DNA from: Acidobacteriota bacterium
GTDB taxonomy: Bacteria > Acidobacteriota > Terriglobia > Bryobacterales > JACQDG01
Assembly: GCA_016201195.1 (NCBI GenBank)
Contig: JACQDI010000289.1
Coordinates: 1-10,481 of the forward strand
DNA: 10,481 bases
Direction: 5' to 3'
Under the pieces are notes generated by a model. That model did not search any database, was not told where the DNA came from, and saw only the letters and a program-made list of their open reading frames with translations. Shown one piece after another: positions 1 through 5,643 of this stretch. A program made the position numbers and the translations under genes. Position 1 is the stretch's first letter; each line of letters starts with the position of its first letter.

Positions 1-705
1 GTGCGTGCTGATGTCGCCCGGCCGCAGGTGCTCGGTCACCAGGCGCCAGTAGGGCCGCTCCGGCAGGAAGTAGCCGAAGTCCACCATGATCGGGATCCCC
101 GCCAGGCGGCCCGCCTCCACCGCGCCGTCGACCGACGTCCAATCCGGCTTCTGGTAGTGCGCCGACTTGACGCCTACTACCACGTCCTTATGCTTGGCGG
201 CAAGCTTCGCCACCTGCTCCGGCTGGAAGTCGCTCTTCTCCTGCTCGGCGATGTCGGTGATCATCCCCAGGCCCGAGATGTTAATCAGCGCCAGCACGCG
301 CGTTTGCACCCGGTCGATCACCGTGTGCCGGAAGGTCTCGAAATTCCGCCACCCGGAGCTGCCCGCGTCGACCATGGTTGTCACCCCGGTGCGGAAGCTG
401 AACCCGTCGGGCGCGATGCTGTTGTCGCCCGCCCACGCGTCGCGGATCCCGGTGGTGTGGAAGACATGCGTGTGCAGATCGACCAGGCCCGGCGTGACGT
501 AGAGCCCCTTCACGTCGATGGTCTTCTTGGTCTTGGACGCATCGAGATCGGGCGCGACAGCGGCGATTTTCCCGTCGCTCACCGCCACGTCCATGCGGCC
601 ATCGATGCCGTTCTTTGGATCGATGACGTGCCATCCCTTCAGCAGCAGGTCCCACTGCGCCTGCGCGGAAACAGCCAGAAACAAAATCAGAACGAGCCTA
701 GCCAT
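1..705 (-). CDS. Exported amidohydrolase-superfamily metallohydrolase, C-terminal part outside the window
   Basis: The ATG at 705 opens 235 codons that run off the window edge, so only the N-terminal part is present. Residues 1-16 form a signal peptide (hydrophobic LVLILFLAVSAQA), so the enzyme should be exported. A small beta-sandwich segment follows (about 18-70), then PGLVDLHTH with the metal-binding HxH pair at H78 and H80. VGVKSAH carries K180, the likely carboxylated lysine bridging two metals. The last residue, H235 in PGDISTH, fits another metal ligand. The pattern matches the deacetylase/dihydroorotase-like branch of the amidohydrolase superfamily, which hydrolyses amide bonds of cyclic or N-acyl substrates; the substrate cannot be told. 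At 205-211 the sequence reads PIMVDFG where, as I recall, relatives have His before the glycine. It is divergent from mrp across an 80-base spacer. Confidence 0.87.
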   Translation of the reverse strand, partial: MARLVLILFLAVSAQAQWDLLLKGWHVIDPKNGIDGRMDVAVSDGKIAAVAPDLDASKTKKTIDVKGLYVTPGLVDLHTHVFHTTGIRDAWAGDNSIAPDGFSFRTGVTTMVDAGSSGWRNFETFRHTVIDRVQTRVLALINISGLGMITDIAEQEKSDFQPEQVAKLAAKHKDVVVGVKSAHYQKPDWTSVDGAVEAGRLAGIPIMVDFGYFLPERPYWRLVTEHLRPGDISTH

Positions 706-722
706 AATCTTCAGCCCCGAGC

Positions 723-750
723 CCACGATCCACGGTCCACGATCCGCATT
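723..750. repeat. Degenerate 7-base tandem repeat in the amidohydrolase/mrp spacer
   Basis: Four adjacent 7-base units follow the pattern CCACGAT: 723-729, 730-736 (A to G at position 6), 737-743 (exact) and a decayed fourth unit at 744-750. It lies in the short divergent spacer and is one of several period-7 spacer repeats in this window. Confidence 0.6.
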
Positions 751-766
751 CTAACGCGATTGCCCC

Positions 767-775
767 TGATATACT
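767..775 (+). promoter_or_regulatory. Extended -10 promoter candidate for mrp
   Basis: The sequence TGATATACT is an extended -10 element (TGn plus TATACT, five of six matches to TATAAT). No convincing -35 box lies at the right distance, which is typical of extended -10 promoters. Transcription would start near 781-783, leaving only 3-5 bases before the ATG at 786. Confidence 0.45.
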
Positions 776-785
776 GAAGTCAATT

Positions 786-1928
786 ATGGAATTGAGTCCC
801 CAGCAAGTTTTGGAAGCGCTCCGGAGTGTGCGGGAACCGGAACTCGATCACGATCTGGTCACCTTGCAGTTGGTCAAAGACGTTGCCATCTCCGACGGGG
901 CCGTCTCGCTGACGGTCGTGCTGGCCACTCCCGCCAGCCCCTGCAAAGCCGACATCGAGAAAGGCATTCGGGAGCAGGTCGCCCGTCTCGGCGGCAAGGA
1001 CGTGCACATTCGCTGGGAAACCGTGATCCCCGGGGCGCGCACCGCCTCCGACAAGCCGCCGCTTCCCGGCATCAAGAACATCATCGCCGTCGGCTCGGGC
1101 AAGGGCGGCGTCGGCAAGACCACGGTGGCCGTGAATCTCGCCGTGAGCCTCTCGGCCATGGGGGCGGCGGTCGGCCTGCTTGACGCCGACGTCTACGGTC
1201 CCAACGTGCCGCTGATGATGGGCGCGAGCGGTTCCCCCCACGCCATCGGCGAACAGATCCAACCCATCGAGCAGTATGGGCTGCGGCTGATGTCCATGGG
1301 CTTCCTGAGCCCCGGCGACAAGCCGATCATCTGGCGCGGGCCGATGCTGCACAGCGTCATGCAGCAATTCCTCAAGAATGTCGCCTGGGGTGAGTTGGAT
1401 TACCTGATCATCGACCTGCCCCCGGGCACCGGCGACGTGGTGCTGAGCCTGATCCAGACCGTGCCCGTCACCGGCGCGGTGGTGGTCACCACGCCTTCCG
1501 ATGTTTCTCTCGACGACGCCCGCAAGGCAGTGCAGATGTTCACGCAGGTCAAGGTGGAGGTGCTGGGGATCGCCGAGAATATGAGCTACCTGCTCTGCCC
1601 GCACTGCCACGAGCGGGTGGACGTGTTCGGCTACGGCGGCGGGCGCCGCACCGCCGAGCGCTACGGCGTACCGTTCCTGGGGGAGTTGCCGCTCAACCCG
1701 GACGTGCGCATCGGAGGCGATACCGGTACGCCAGTGGTGCTGCGCGGCGCGCAAGACGGGCTGGGAAAGAGCTTCCGTGATCAACTTGACCGCGCCGGCC
1801 GAGTCCATTCTGCACGTGAAGATGTAGGGAAAACAGGCTACAGCGGCACCACGTTCTCGGCTTGCAAACCCTTGGGGCCCTGCTTGACCTCGAACTCCAC
1901 CTCCGCCCCCTCGTTCAGGGACCGGTAG
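786..1928 (+). CDS. mrp: Mrp/NBP35-family Fe-S cluster carrier P-loop ATPase
   Basis: Cytosolic scaffold/carrier that binds a labile [4Fe-4S] cluster and delivers it to apoproteins (the ApbC/Mrp role). Residues 1-78 form the MIP18/DUF59-type N-terminal domain (REPELDHDLVTLQLV). The deviant Walker A motif GKGGVGKTT is at 105-113, the DADVYGPN segment at 133-140, the switch II-like DLPPGTGD at 210-217, and the cluster-binding CPHC at 271-274. All key residues are intact. The open frame gives 380 residues, but after residue 340 the family resemblance stops and the last 91 bases run antisense over the cold-shock gene. One frame over, from about 1804, the sequence reads SILHVKM and ends at TAG 1825-1827, a more normal length and ending. 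I suspect a small indel near 1803-1806, so the true C-terminus is uncertain. There is no clear Shine-Dalgarno; the mRNA may be nearly leaderless. Confidence 0.93.
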   Translation: MELSPQQVLEALRSVREPELDHDLVTLQLVKDVAISDGAVSLTVVLATPASPCKADIEKGIREQVARLGGKDVHIRWETVIPGARTASDKPPLPGIKNIIAVGSGKGGVGKTTVAVNLAVSLSAMGAAVGLLDADVYGPNVPLMMGASGSPHAIGEQIQPIEQYGLRLMSMGFLSPGDKPIIWRGPMLHSVMQQFLKNVAWGELDYLIIDLPPGTGDVVLSLIQTVPVTGAVVVTTPSDVSLDDARKAVQMFTQVKVEVLGIAENMSYLLCPHCHERVDVFGYGGGRRTAERYGVPFLGELPLNPDVRIGGDTGTPVVLRGAQDGLGKSFRDQLDRAGRVHSAREDVGKTGYSGTTFSACKPLGPCLTSNSTSAPSFRDR

Positions 1929-2041
1929 CCATCCCCTTGAATCGCGGAAAAATGGACGAACACATCATCCCCGGTTGACCGTTGGATGAAGCCATAACCC
2001 TTCGCCGCGTTGAACCACTTCACAATGCCTTTTTCTTTCAC
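1838..2041 (-). CDS. Cold-shock domain protein, CspA family
   Basis: A 67-residue single-domain OB-fold protein that binds single-stranded RNA and DNA and acts as an RNA chaperone. It begins (M)KEKGIVKWFN; RNP1 is KGYGFIQ (residues 14-20) and RNP2 is DVFVHF (26-31), both intact, and the length is standard for the family. I chose the GTG at 2041 because an AGGAG lies 8 bases upstream; a TTG at 2047 would leave only 2 bases. The same frame is open to an ATG at 2299, but that extension has no family resemblance and crosses recombinase debris. Convergent with mrp, with no clear terminator between them. The upstream leader carries a 12-base direct repeat (see 2066-2134). Confidence 0.93.
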   Translation of the reverse strand: MKEKGIVKWFNAAKGYGFIQRSTGDDVFVHFSAIQGDGYRSLNEGAEVEFEVKQGPKGLQAENVVPL

Positions 2042-2065
2042 TTCCAAATCTCCTCGTTCGACGAA

Positions 2066-2134
2066 CTGCTGCCACAACAGGACAGCCTGCTTATTTTCGC
2101 ACAGCCCCCCACAGGCTACAAGCTGCTGCCACAA
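2066..2134 (-). promoter_or_regulatory. Leader/promoter region of the cold-shock gene with a 12-base direct repeat
   Basis: CTGCTGCCACAA occurs at 2066-2077 and again at 2123-2134 (TTGTGGCAGCAG read on the gene's strand), 57 bases apart. Between them AGCCTG (2084-2089) can pair with CAGGCT (2112-2117). The copy nearer the gene ends 25 bases before the start codon. Whether these are protein sites, leader RNA structure or a duplication scar cannot be decided from sequence alone. No strong promoter consensus was found here. Confidence 0.35.
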
Positions 2135-2140
2135 GTAATC

Positions 2141-2161
2141 AGGAGCCAGGAGCCAGGGTCG
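2141..2161. repeat. Degenerate 7-base tandem repeat, unit AGGAGCC
   Basis: Two exact copies of AGGAGCC (2141-2147, 2148-2154) and a decayed third (2155-2161). They sit where the cold-shock leader meets the recombinase debris, so they may mark the island's left junction. Confidence 0.5.
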
Positions 2162-2199
2162 GAAGGGCGGAGATTTTTTGCGAGTTCCGCTGAAAATGG

Positions 2200-2348
2200 C
2201 AGTCGAGCAGCCTCGAATTCCTTGACGGGCAGATGGATCCGGACAGTGCAAGGGCTGCTGGGGCACAAGGACGGGGAGATGACCATGGAGTACACGCACG
2301 TGCTGGACAGTGAGGGGCGCCGGGGTTCACAGCCCGCTCGACCGCCTG
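2200..2348 (+). pseudogene. C-terminal remnant of an integron-type tyrosine recombinase
   Basis: From 2231 one frame reads RTVQGLLGHKD and then EYTHVLD. This is the C-terminal catalytic region of IntI-like/Xer-like tyrosine recombinases, with the active-site His codon at 2264 and the nucleophilic Tyr codon at 2291. Directly after, in the next frame, comes RGAGVHSPLDRL, the typical tail of integron-like integrases, so a single-base frameshift lies near 2309. Upstream, a third frame from 2200 (QSSSLEFLDGQMD) aligns loosely with the family's HSFATHLLEAGYD box. With two frameshifts, most of the protein missing and the second catalytic Arg region degraded, it cannot be active. It shows past site-specific recombination at this locus. 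Confidence 0.75.
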
Positions 2349-2417
2349 CGGAAACCTGTGACCCCGGAGAAGAAAATTGCGGAATGGCGCAGAAGTCGTT
2401 ACAATGCCAGCGTTTGC

Positions 2418-2438
2418 CGTCGCCAACGCCCGGCGACG
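2418..2438. other. Perfect 7-bp inverted repeat downstream of the recombinase remnant
   Basis: CGTCGCC at 2418-2424 pairs with GGCGACG at 2432-2438 around a 7-base loop. No U-tract follows directly (a T6 run comes later, near 2465), so it is not a clean terminator. It could be a remnant recombination or insertion-element site. The rest of 2349-2590 holds no gene that I can recognise. Confidence 0.35.
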
Positions 2439-2590
2439 CCTCCGTGTTATGCGGACAGGCGCCGGTTTTTTGCGGGTCAGCTTGAGGATGAGTTGAGCTA
2501 AATCCGCCTGCGGTGGATAGATGAAAAACCACCTCCAGAATCGGGATCTTCCCCAATCGCTTCCATCCGTTGCTGGCCTCAGTATCTCCT

Positions 2591-2617
2591 TCAGGGAGGG
2601 CCCTACCCCTCCCCGAA
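2591..2617. promoter_or_regulatory. Strong hairpin just upstream of the second recombinase start
   Basis: GGGAGGG (2594-2600) pairs perfectly with CCCTCCC (2607-2613) around a 6-base loop. The stem extends outward through TC/GA after one mismatch. It ends 1 base before the AGGAG ribosome-binding site (2618-2622) of the recombinase at 2630. Possible roles are translational control or a structured recombination site; neither is shown. Confidence 0.4.
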
Positions 2618-2629
2618 AGGAGAACAGCT

Positions 2630-2965
2630 ATGTCACCGTTGCGACAACGGATGATTCAGGATATGCAATTGAGGGGGTTCTCGGCAAGGCCCCAGGAGTG
2701 CTACGTGGCGGCCGTCCGCCAACGGGGCCAGCGCCGTGCCGATCAACGGCGCCGAGGCGAAGCCGCCTCCGGCAACCTGGAAGAATTCTCTGCAACTGGA
2801 CGATTTCGACATAGCCACATCCGCCCTACCAGCTTTTTATTTCACGCCGTCCCCGCGAAGGTCAAAAAAATCCGCATTTTGCCATCCCAGCTTGGAAGAG
2901 CCTCAGAACGGATACCTTGTTTTTGCGGAACAGTGTTAGGCCGCACCGTCTTTAGAGCGGGCTGA
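2630..2965 (+). pseudogene. N-terminal remnant of a second, different tyrosine recombinase
   Basis: An ATG at 2630 with a good AGGAG 7 bases upstream begins MSPLRQRMIQDMQLRGF and continues through ECYVAAVRQ. This is the typical start of the SAM-like core-binding domain of acidobacterial site-specific recombinases of the phage-integrase family. After about residue 33 the frame loses resemblance. Fragments that look like the same domain appear in other frames: DIATSALPAFYFT in the +1 frame near 2804-2842, then KKIRILPSQL back in the original frame near 2864-2893. No catalytic domain is present. I read it as a frameshifted, truncated gene. It lies downstream of the other recombinase's C-terminus, so the two are separate copies, not halves of one gene. 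The stretch from here to 3146 holds no gene I can support. Confidence 0.65.
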
Positions 2966-3146
2966 AGAGCTTGAAGGTACTCTGGAGAGAGTCAACCCTC
3001 AGCTTCCTCGACGATCCTTACAGTAGTTTAGATAGTCCCGGAAGCAATGTCGGGATCCCTCAGCAGGTCCTGGTACGTCAGGAGGTCAATGCCCGCGAAC
3101 TGCTCACGGCCGTGCTCTTATCGTGTCTCCAACAGAGACGGGCCGA

Positions 3147-3175
3147 TTGCAGCTTGTACCGGCTTCCGCTACACT
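3147..3175 (+). promoter_or_regulatory. Promoter candidate for the first exported island gene
   Basis: TTGCAG (3147-3152) and TACACT (3170-3175) are separated by exactly 17 bases. The -10 matches four of six consensus positions and resembles the elements before mrp and the NHL gene. The predicted transcript start (about 3182) is only a few bases before the ATG at 3185. A 5-bp hairpin (GTCTC 3125-3129, GAGAC 3135-3139) lies just upstream. Confidence 0.4.
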
Positions 3176-3184
3176 GTATGGGGA

Positions 3185-3715
3185 ATGCTAAGAGCGATCC
3201 GGGTGAGGGTGCTGGCGGTTGTTTCGTTCTTGGTTTGCCTTTCGCCGCCCAGTGTCCCTGCCCAGCCCTGCCCGGAGGAGTTCCAGTACAAGGGAAGGGC
3301 GTTCCTGATAGACTGCTATCCGGAGTTGTTTGGCCCAACGCTGCTTGGGCAATCCCGGAAACAACTGTTCAAAAGGTATCTTCAGGAAAGCCCGGAAGGA
3401 AGGCTGCGGGCCTCCCGCGCCAACGCCGGCTCGCCAGAGCGAGCTTGGACGAACCTCACTCGGGAAGAGCAAACAAGTTTCCTGGCTATTACGGCGGCAC
3501 TGGCAAACCTTCGGGACGAGTCCGGCGCCGGGCTGTCGGACTGGTCGAAAGGGCTTGACGAGATCCACGGCGAAAACAGCTTTTCGAGCGGGCGCAGGTT
3601 CGGGAATGATGAGGCATTTCGGGTGTATGTCCGACTGACCGACCACGCCGTGAAGCATCTCCTTGCCGACCGTGGAGTTTTTGCCAACCTCTGTCGCTCG
3701 GGTTCGTTTGGTTAG
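3185..3715 (+). CDS. Exported protein of unknown function, probably cut short by an in-frame TAG
   Basis: I do not recognise this family. From the ATG at 3185 there are 176 codons. Residues 1-26 are a signal peptide (RAIRVR, then a hydrophobic core, then SVPA before Q27), so the mature part is extracytoplasmic; no lipobox is present. Mature cysteines are C29, C44 and C170. An internal VRLTDHAV segment and a charged helix-like TREEQTSFLAITAALANL are the only notable stretches. A longer frame from 3047 was not chosen because its first 46 residues hide the signal peptide. After the TAG at 3713 the same frame stays open (EEFRQEYCEPGFRVKP) and closes with TGA at 3764-3766, overlapping the next gene's ATG as ATGA. 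With that extension the protein would have 192 sense residues and a fourth mature cysteine (codon 185). The TAG therefore looks like a recent nonsense change, a read-through codon or a sequence error. Confidence 0.65.
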   Translation: MLRAIRVRVLAVVSFLVCLSPPSVPAQPCPEEFQYKGRAFLIDCYPELFGPTLLGQSRKQLFKRYLQESPEGRLRASRANAGSPERAWTNLTREEQTSFLAITAALANLRDESGAGLSDWSKGLDEIHGENSFSSGRRFGNDEAFRVYVRLTDHAVKHLLADRGVFANLCRSGSFG

Positions 3716-3762
3716 GAGGAGTTCCGGCAGGAGTACTGTGAGCCGGGATTCAGAGTGAAGCC

Positions 3763-4536
3763 ATGAAGCGCCGCTTGGTGTTCCGCCTGATTGGATCCGG
3801 CGCCCTTTTTGTCCTCGGCGCTATGGTGGGTCATGGCCAGCAGGAGCCGAAAGTACCTGAGTCGGTATCAACCCTCGCTGGCCAGGCAGAATCGGTCTTG
3901 ATTAAGACGCTGGATGTGGCGGGGATGCTGGAGCCGGCTCAAAAGGAAGTGGTAGCCCTCCTGAAGACGCAGCCGCGAGCGGCCAAGTCGTGGCAACTCG
4001 ACCCGGCGCTCGCCAGGGACATGAAGGATGTAGACCTGTTTCGCTTCGTGGTCTCTCGTGCCAACAGCTACGTGTTTTGCAGCGCCGCGCTGCTGAGTCG
4101 GCATTCTCTTGAGCAAGTGGGCGAAACGGCGGTGATTAAGGGTGACGTGTTCTCCGGAAAATGGGCGAACACTTCTTCCGGCCAGGTTTGGATCAGTCAC
4201 GACGGTACCTTTCTGGCTGACGCTGCCGGTCGACCCTTACGGCTGCGTACCCAGGAGGACATCAAGAATTACTGGACCCTCGATCAGCGTTTTACGCCTC
4301 TGGCCAAGCCCTTGTTGGAGAAGCATTTCTGGGACACTGACTTGTTTCGTTCCAACCTCGCGTATCTAAAGCAACAGTACGGCGGCTCGCCGAGCGAAGA
4401 TCGTGAGATGGCCAAGGCGTTGGGCATTGCGCCGGAAGGAACTGCGTACTCGGTTCGCTTGTTTAATCTCCTCGGTTTCATCCAGTACTCAGCGGGGAAG
4501 GCTAAGTTGGTCTTTGTCTCGCCACTGAGTCATTAA
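3763..4536 (+). CDS. Exported protein of unknown function, partner of the preceding gene
   Basis: A 257-residue protein of no family I recognise. Residues 1-25 are a signal peptide (MKRRLVFRLIG, then a hydrophobic stretch ending AMVGHG before QQEP), so it acts outside the cytoplasm. The mature part is mixed: a helical region to about residue 75, a central segment rich in beta-type residues and aromatics (VFSGKWANTSSGQVWISHDG, about 127-146), then a charged helical C-terminus. There is a single mature cysteine. The start at 3763 lies in an ATGA overlap with the readthrough frame of the upstream gene, with only a weak Shine-Dalgarno, which suggests translational coupling. Base composition here is visibly less GC-rich than in the flanking minus-strand genes, and the pair follows recombinase remnants, so acquisition by transfer is plausible. 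It may be a secreted partner or surface protein; no enzymatic motif is seen. Confidence 0.75.
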   Translation: MKRRLVFRLIGSGALFVLGAMVGHGQQEPKVPESVSTLAGQAESVLIKTLDVAGMLEPAQKEVVALLKTQPRAAKSWQLDPALARDMKDVDLFRFVVSRANSYVFCSAALLSRHSLEQVGETAVIKGDVFSGKWANTSSGQVWISHDGTFLADAAGRPLRLRTQEDIKNYWTLDQRFTPLAKPLLEKHFWDTDLFRSNLAYLKQQYGGSPSEDREMAKALGIAPEGTAYSVRLFNLLGFIQYSAGKAKLVFVSPLSH

Positions 4537-4629
4537 CCGCCCTTACTCCTCGTGTGTTAGTCGAAATCCGACGTGGCAAGTTCCTGAAGATCTGAAGCGC
4601 GCTGGGCGTTCTGCTGCTGTTCGGCACCA

Positions 4630-5595
4630 TCAAGGAGAGCGGGAGGGGCGCTGTGGCCCGCGCAGTGCGGAAGCGGGCGCCGGCCCAGGTGAAGGGCCTG
4701 CTTGTTGATGTTCCGAAAACCGGTTCCCGTAACGGTTGGAGTGGGCCAACCGCTCGAAGTGATCGAACACGATCTGCGTCACCGGCCCCACGGCGTTTTC
4801 CGCCTTGACGCCGTGGAACACCGACATGACGCTCAAGGCGAACGGACGGCGGTCCAGATAGACGATTCCGGTTTCGCCCGCCACGCCATCGACCCTTCCC
4901 CACTTGGAAGCCACTTCGTACTGCGGGGGGACCGCGGCGCGCATGGCATCCTTGACCTGCTTGAGGATGGCGACCATCGCCTGGCAGGCTTGTTCGTCGA
5001 TGATCTTGCCGTGGTAGATGCGCTCCACAAGCTGGAGCATCTCGAGCGGCGTGGAGGTGTTCTCCTCGCCCTGCCGCACCGCCCGCGCGGCCATCATCTT
5101 GCGGCGCAGGCGGGTGTGGCGCAGGCCGAGCTCTTCGAGCGTAAGGTTGATCCGCTCCATCCCCGCCAGGTCGATGAGCCGGTTGGTGGCGGTGTTGTCG
5201 CTTTCGACAATCATGCTGCCGATCAACTCGTCGACGGTGAGTGTGACGTCGCCCCCGGTGAGGCGATGTTGCAGCGAGCCGTCGCCGCCCACGAGGTCCT
5301 TCCGCGTCAGGGTGACTTGGTCGGAGAAGCGGAGCTTCCCCTCGCGCTCGGCGCGAAACAGACCGATCAGGATCGGAATCTTGATGACGCTGGCCTGGGT
5401 GAAAATCGCATCGCCGTGGTGCGAGAACACGCGGCCGGTGGCCAGATCCATCGCCGCCACGCCGAGCACGCCGTCAAAGCGCGCGTCGAAGTCACGAATC
5501 CTCTGAAGGGTTTTCTGTTCGAGCAGCTCCACGACATCGCTCTGCGCCTGCAAACCGAACGCCAGCGCCAGCGCCAGGAAGGCGGCGCCGCTCAT
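4630..5595 (-). CDS. Class A beta-lactamase-fold serine hydrolase, exported
   Basis: 321 residues with a short signal-like start (AAFLALALAFGLQA). Motifs in order: SVIK at 69-72 (SxxK, nucleophile S69 and general base K72), SDN at 132-134, and KWG at 231-233 in place of KTG. This is the penicillin-recognising serine enzyme fold, Pfam beta-lactamase2 type, acting in the periplasm on beta-lactams or peptidoglycan-like substrates. The omega-loop stretch (about 161-183, ending GEENTSTP) has no Glu in the expected Glu166 register; the local sequence is MMAARAVRQ. True penicillinase activity is therefore doubtful. The last 30 or so residues are Pro/Ser/Arg-rich and atypical, so the original stop may have been lost. 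The ATG at 5595 is the only standard start after the upstream in-frame stop. It follows the NHL gene by 48 bases on the same strand, probably in one operon. Confidence 0.85.
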   Translation of the reverse strand: MSGAAFLALALAFGLQAQSDVVELLEQKTLQRIRDFDARFDGVLGVAAMDLATGRVFSHHGDAIFTQASVIKIPILIGLFRAEREGKLRFSDQVTLTRKDLVGGDGSLQHRLTGGDVTLTVDELIGSMIVESDNTATNRLIDLAGMERINLTLEELGLRHTRLRRKMMAARAVRQGEENTSTPLEMLQLVERIYHGKIIDEQACQAMVAILKQVKDAMRAAVPPQYEVASKWGRVDGVAGETGIVYLDRRPFALSVMSVFHGVKAENAVGPVTQIVFDHFERLAHSNRYGNRFSEHQQAGPSPGPAPASALRGPQRPSRSP

Positions 5596-5643
5596 CGCCG
5601 CAGCCCTGCCACCCAGTTGACGGCCACCGAAACGGCGTTCATG

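Noticed and set aside
780..1808. Long open frame (342 codons) antisense to mrp
   Set aside because: The plus strand encodes a complete Mrp motif set. The minus frame is His/Gly/Asp-rich shadow coding expected from high-GC codon bias.
2042..2299. N-terminal extension of the cold-shock protein to an ATG at 2299
   Set aside because: The extension has no family similarity and runs through recombinase debris; the GTG at 2041 has a well-placed AGGAG.
3045..3125. Minus-strand coding-like fragment reading FAGIDLLTYQDLLRDPD
   Set aside because: Reads like a piece of a real protein but is under 30 codons between stops and I cannot assign it; at most a gene scrap.
3047..3184. Longer N-terminus for the first exported island protein
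   Set aside because: It would bury a good signal peptide 46 residues inside the protein, and this segment contains the candidate promoter.
4560..4660. Coding-like scrap reading VEIRRGKFLKI then, in another frame, LGVLLLFGTIKE
   Set aside because: Two short frames without a start or a known motif; may be debris at the island's right edge but not supportable as a gene.
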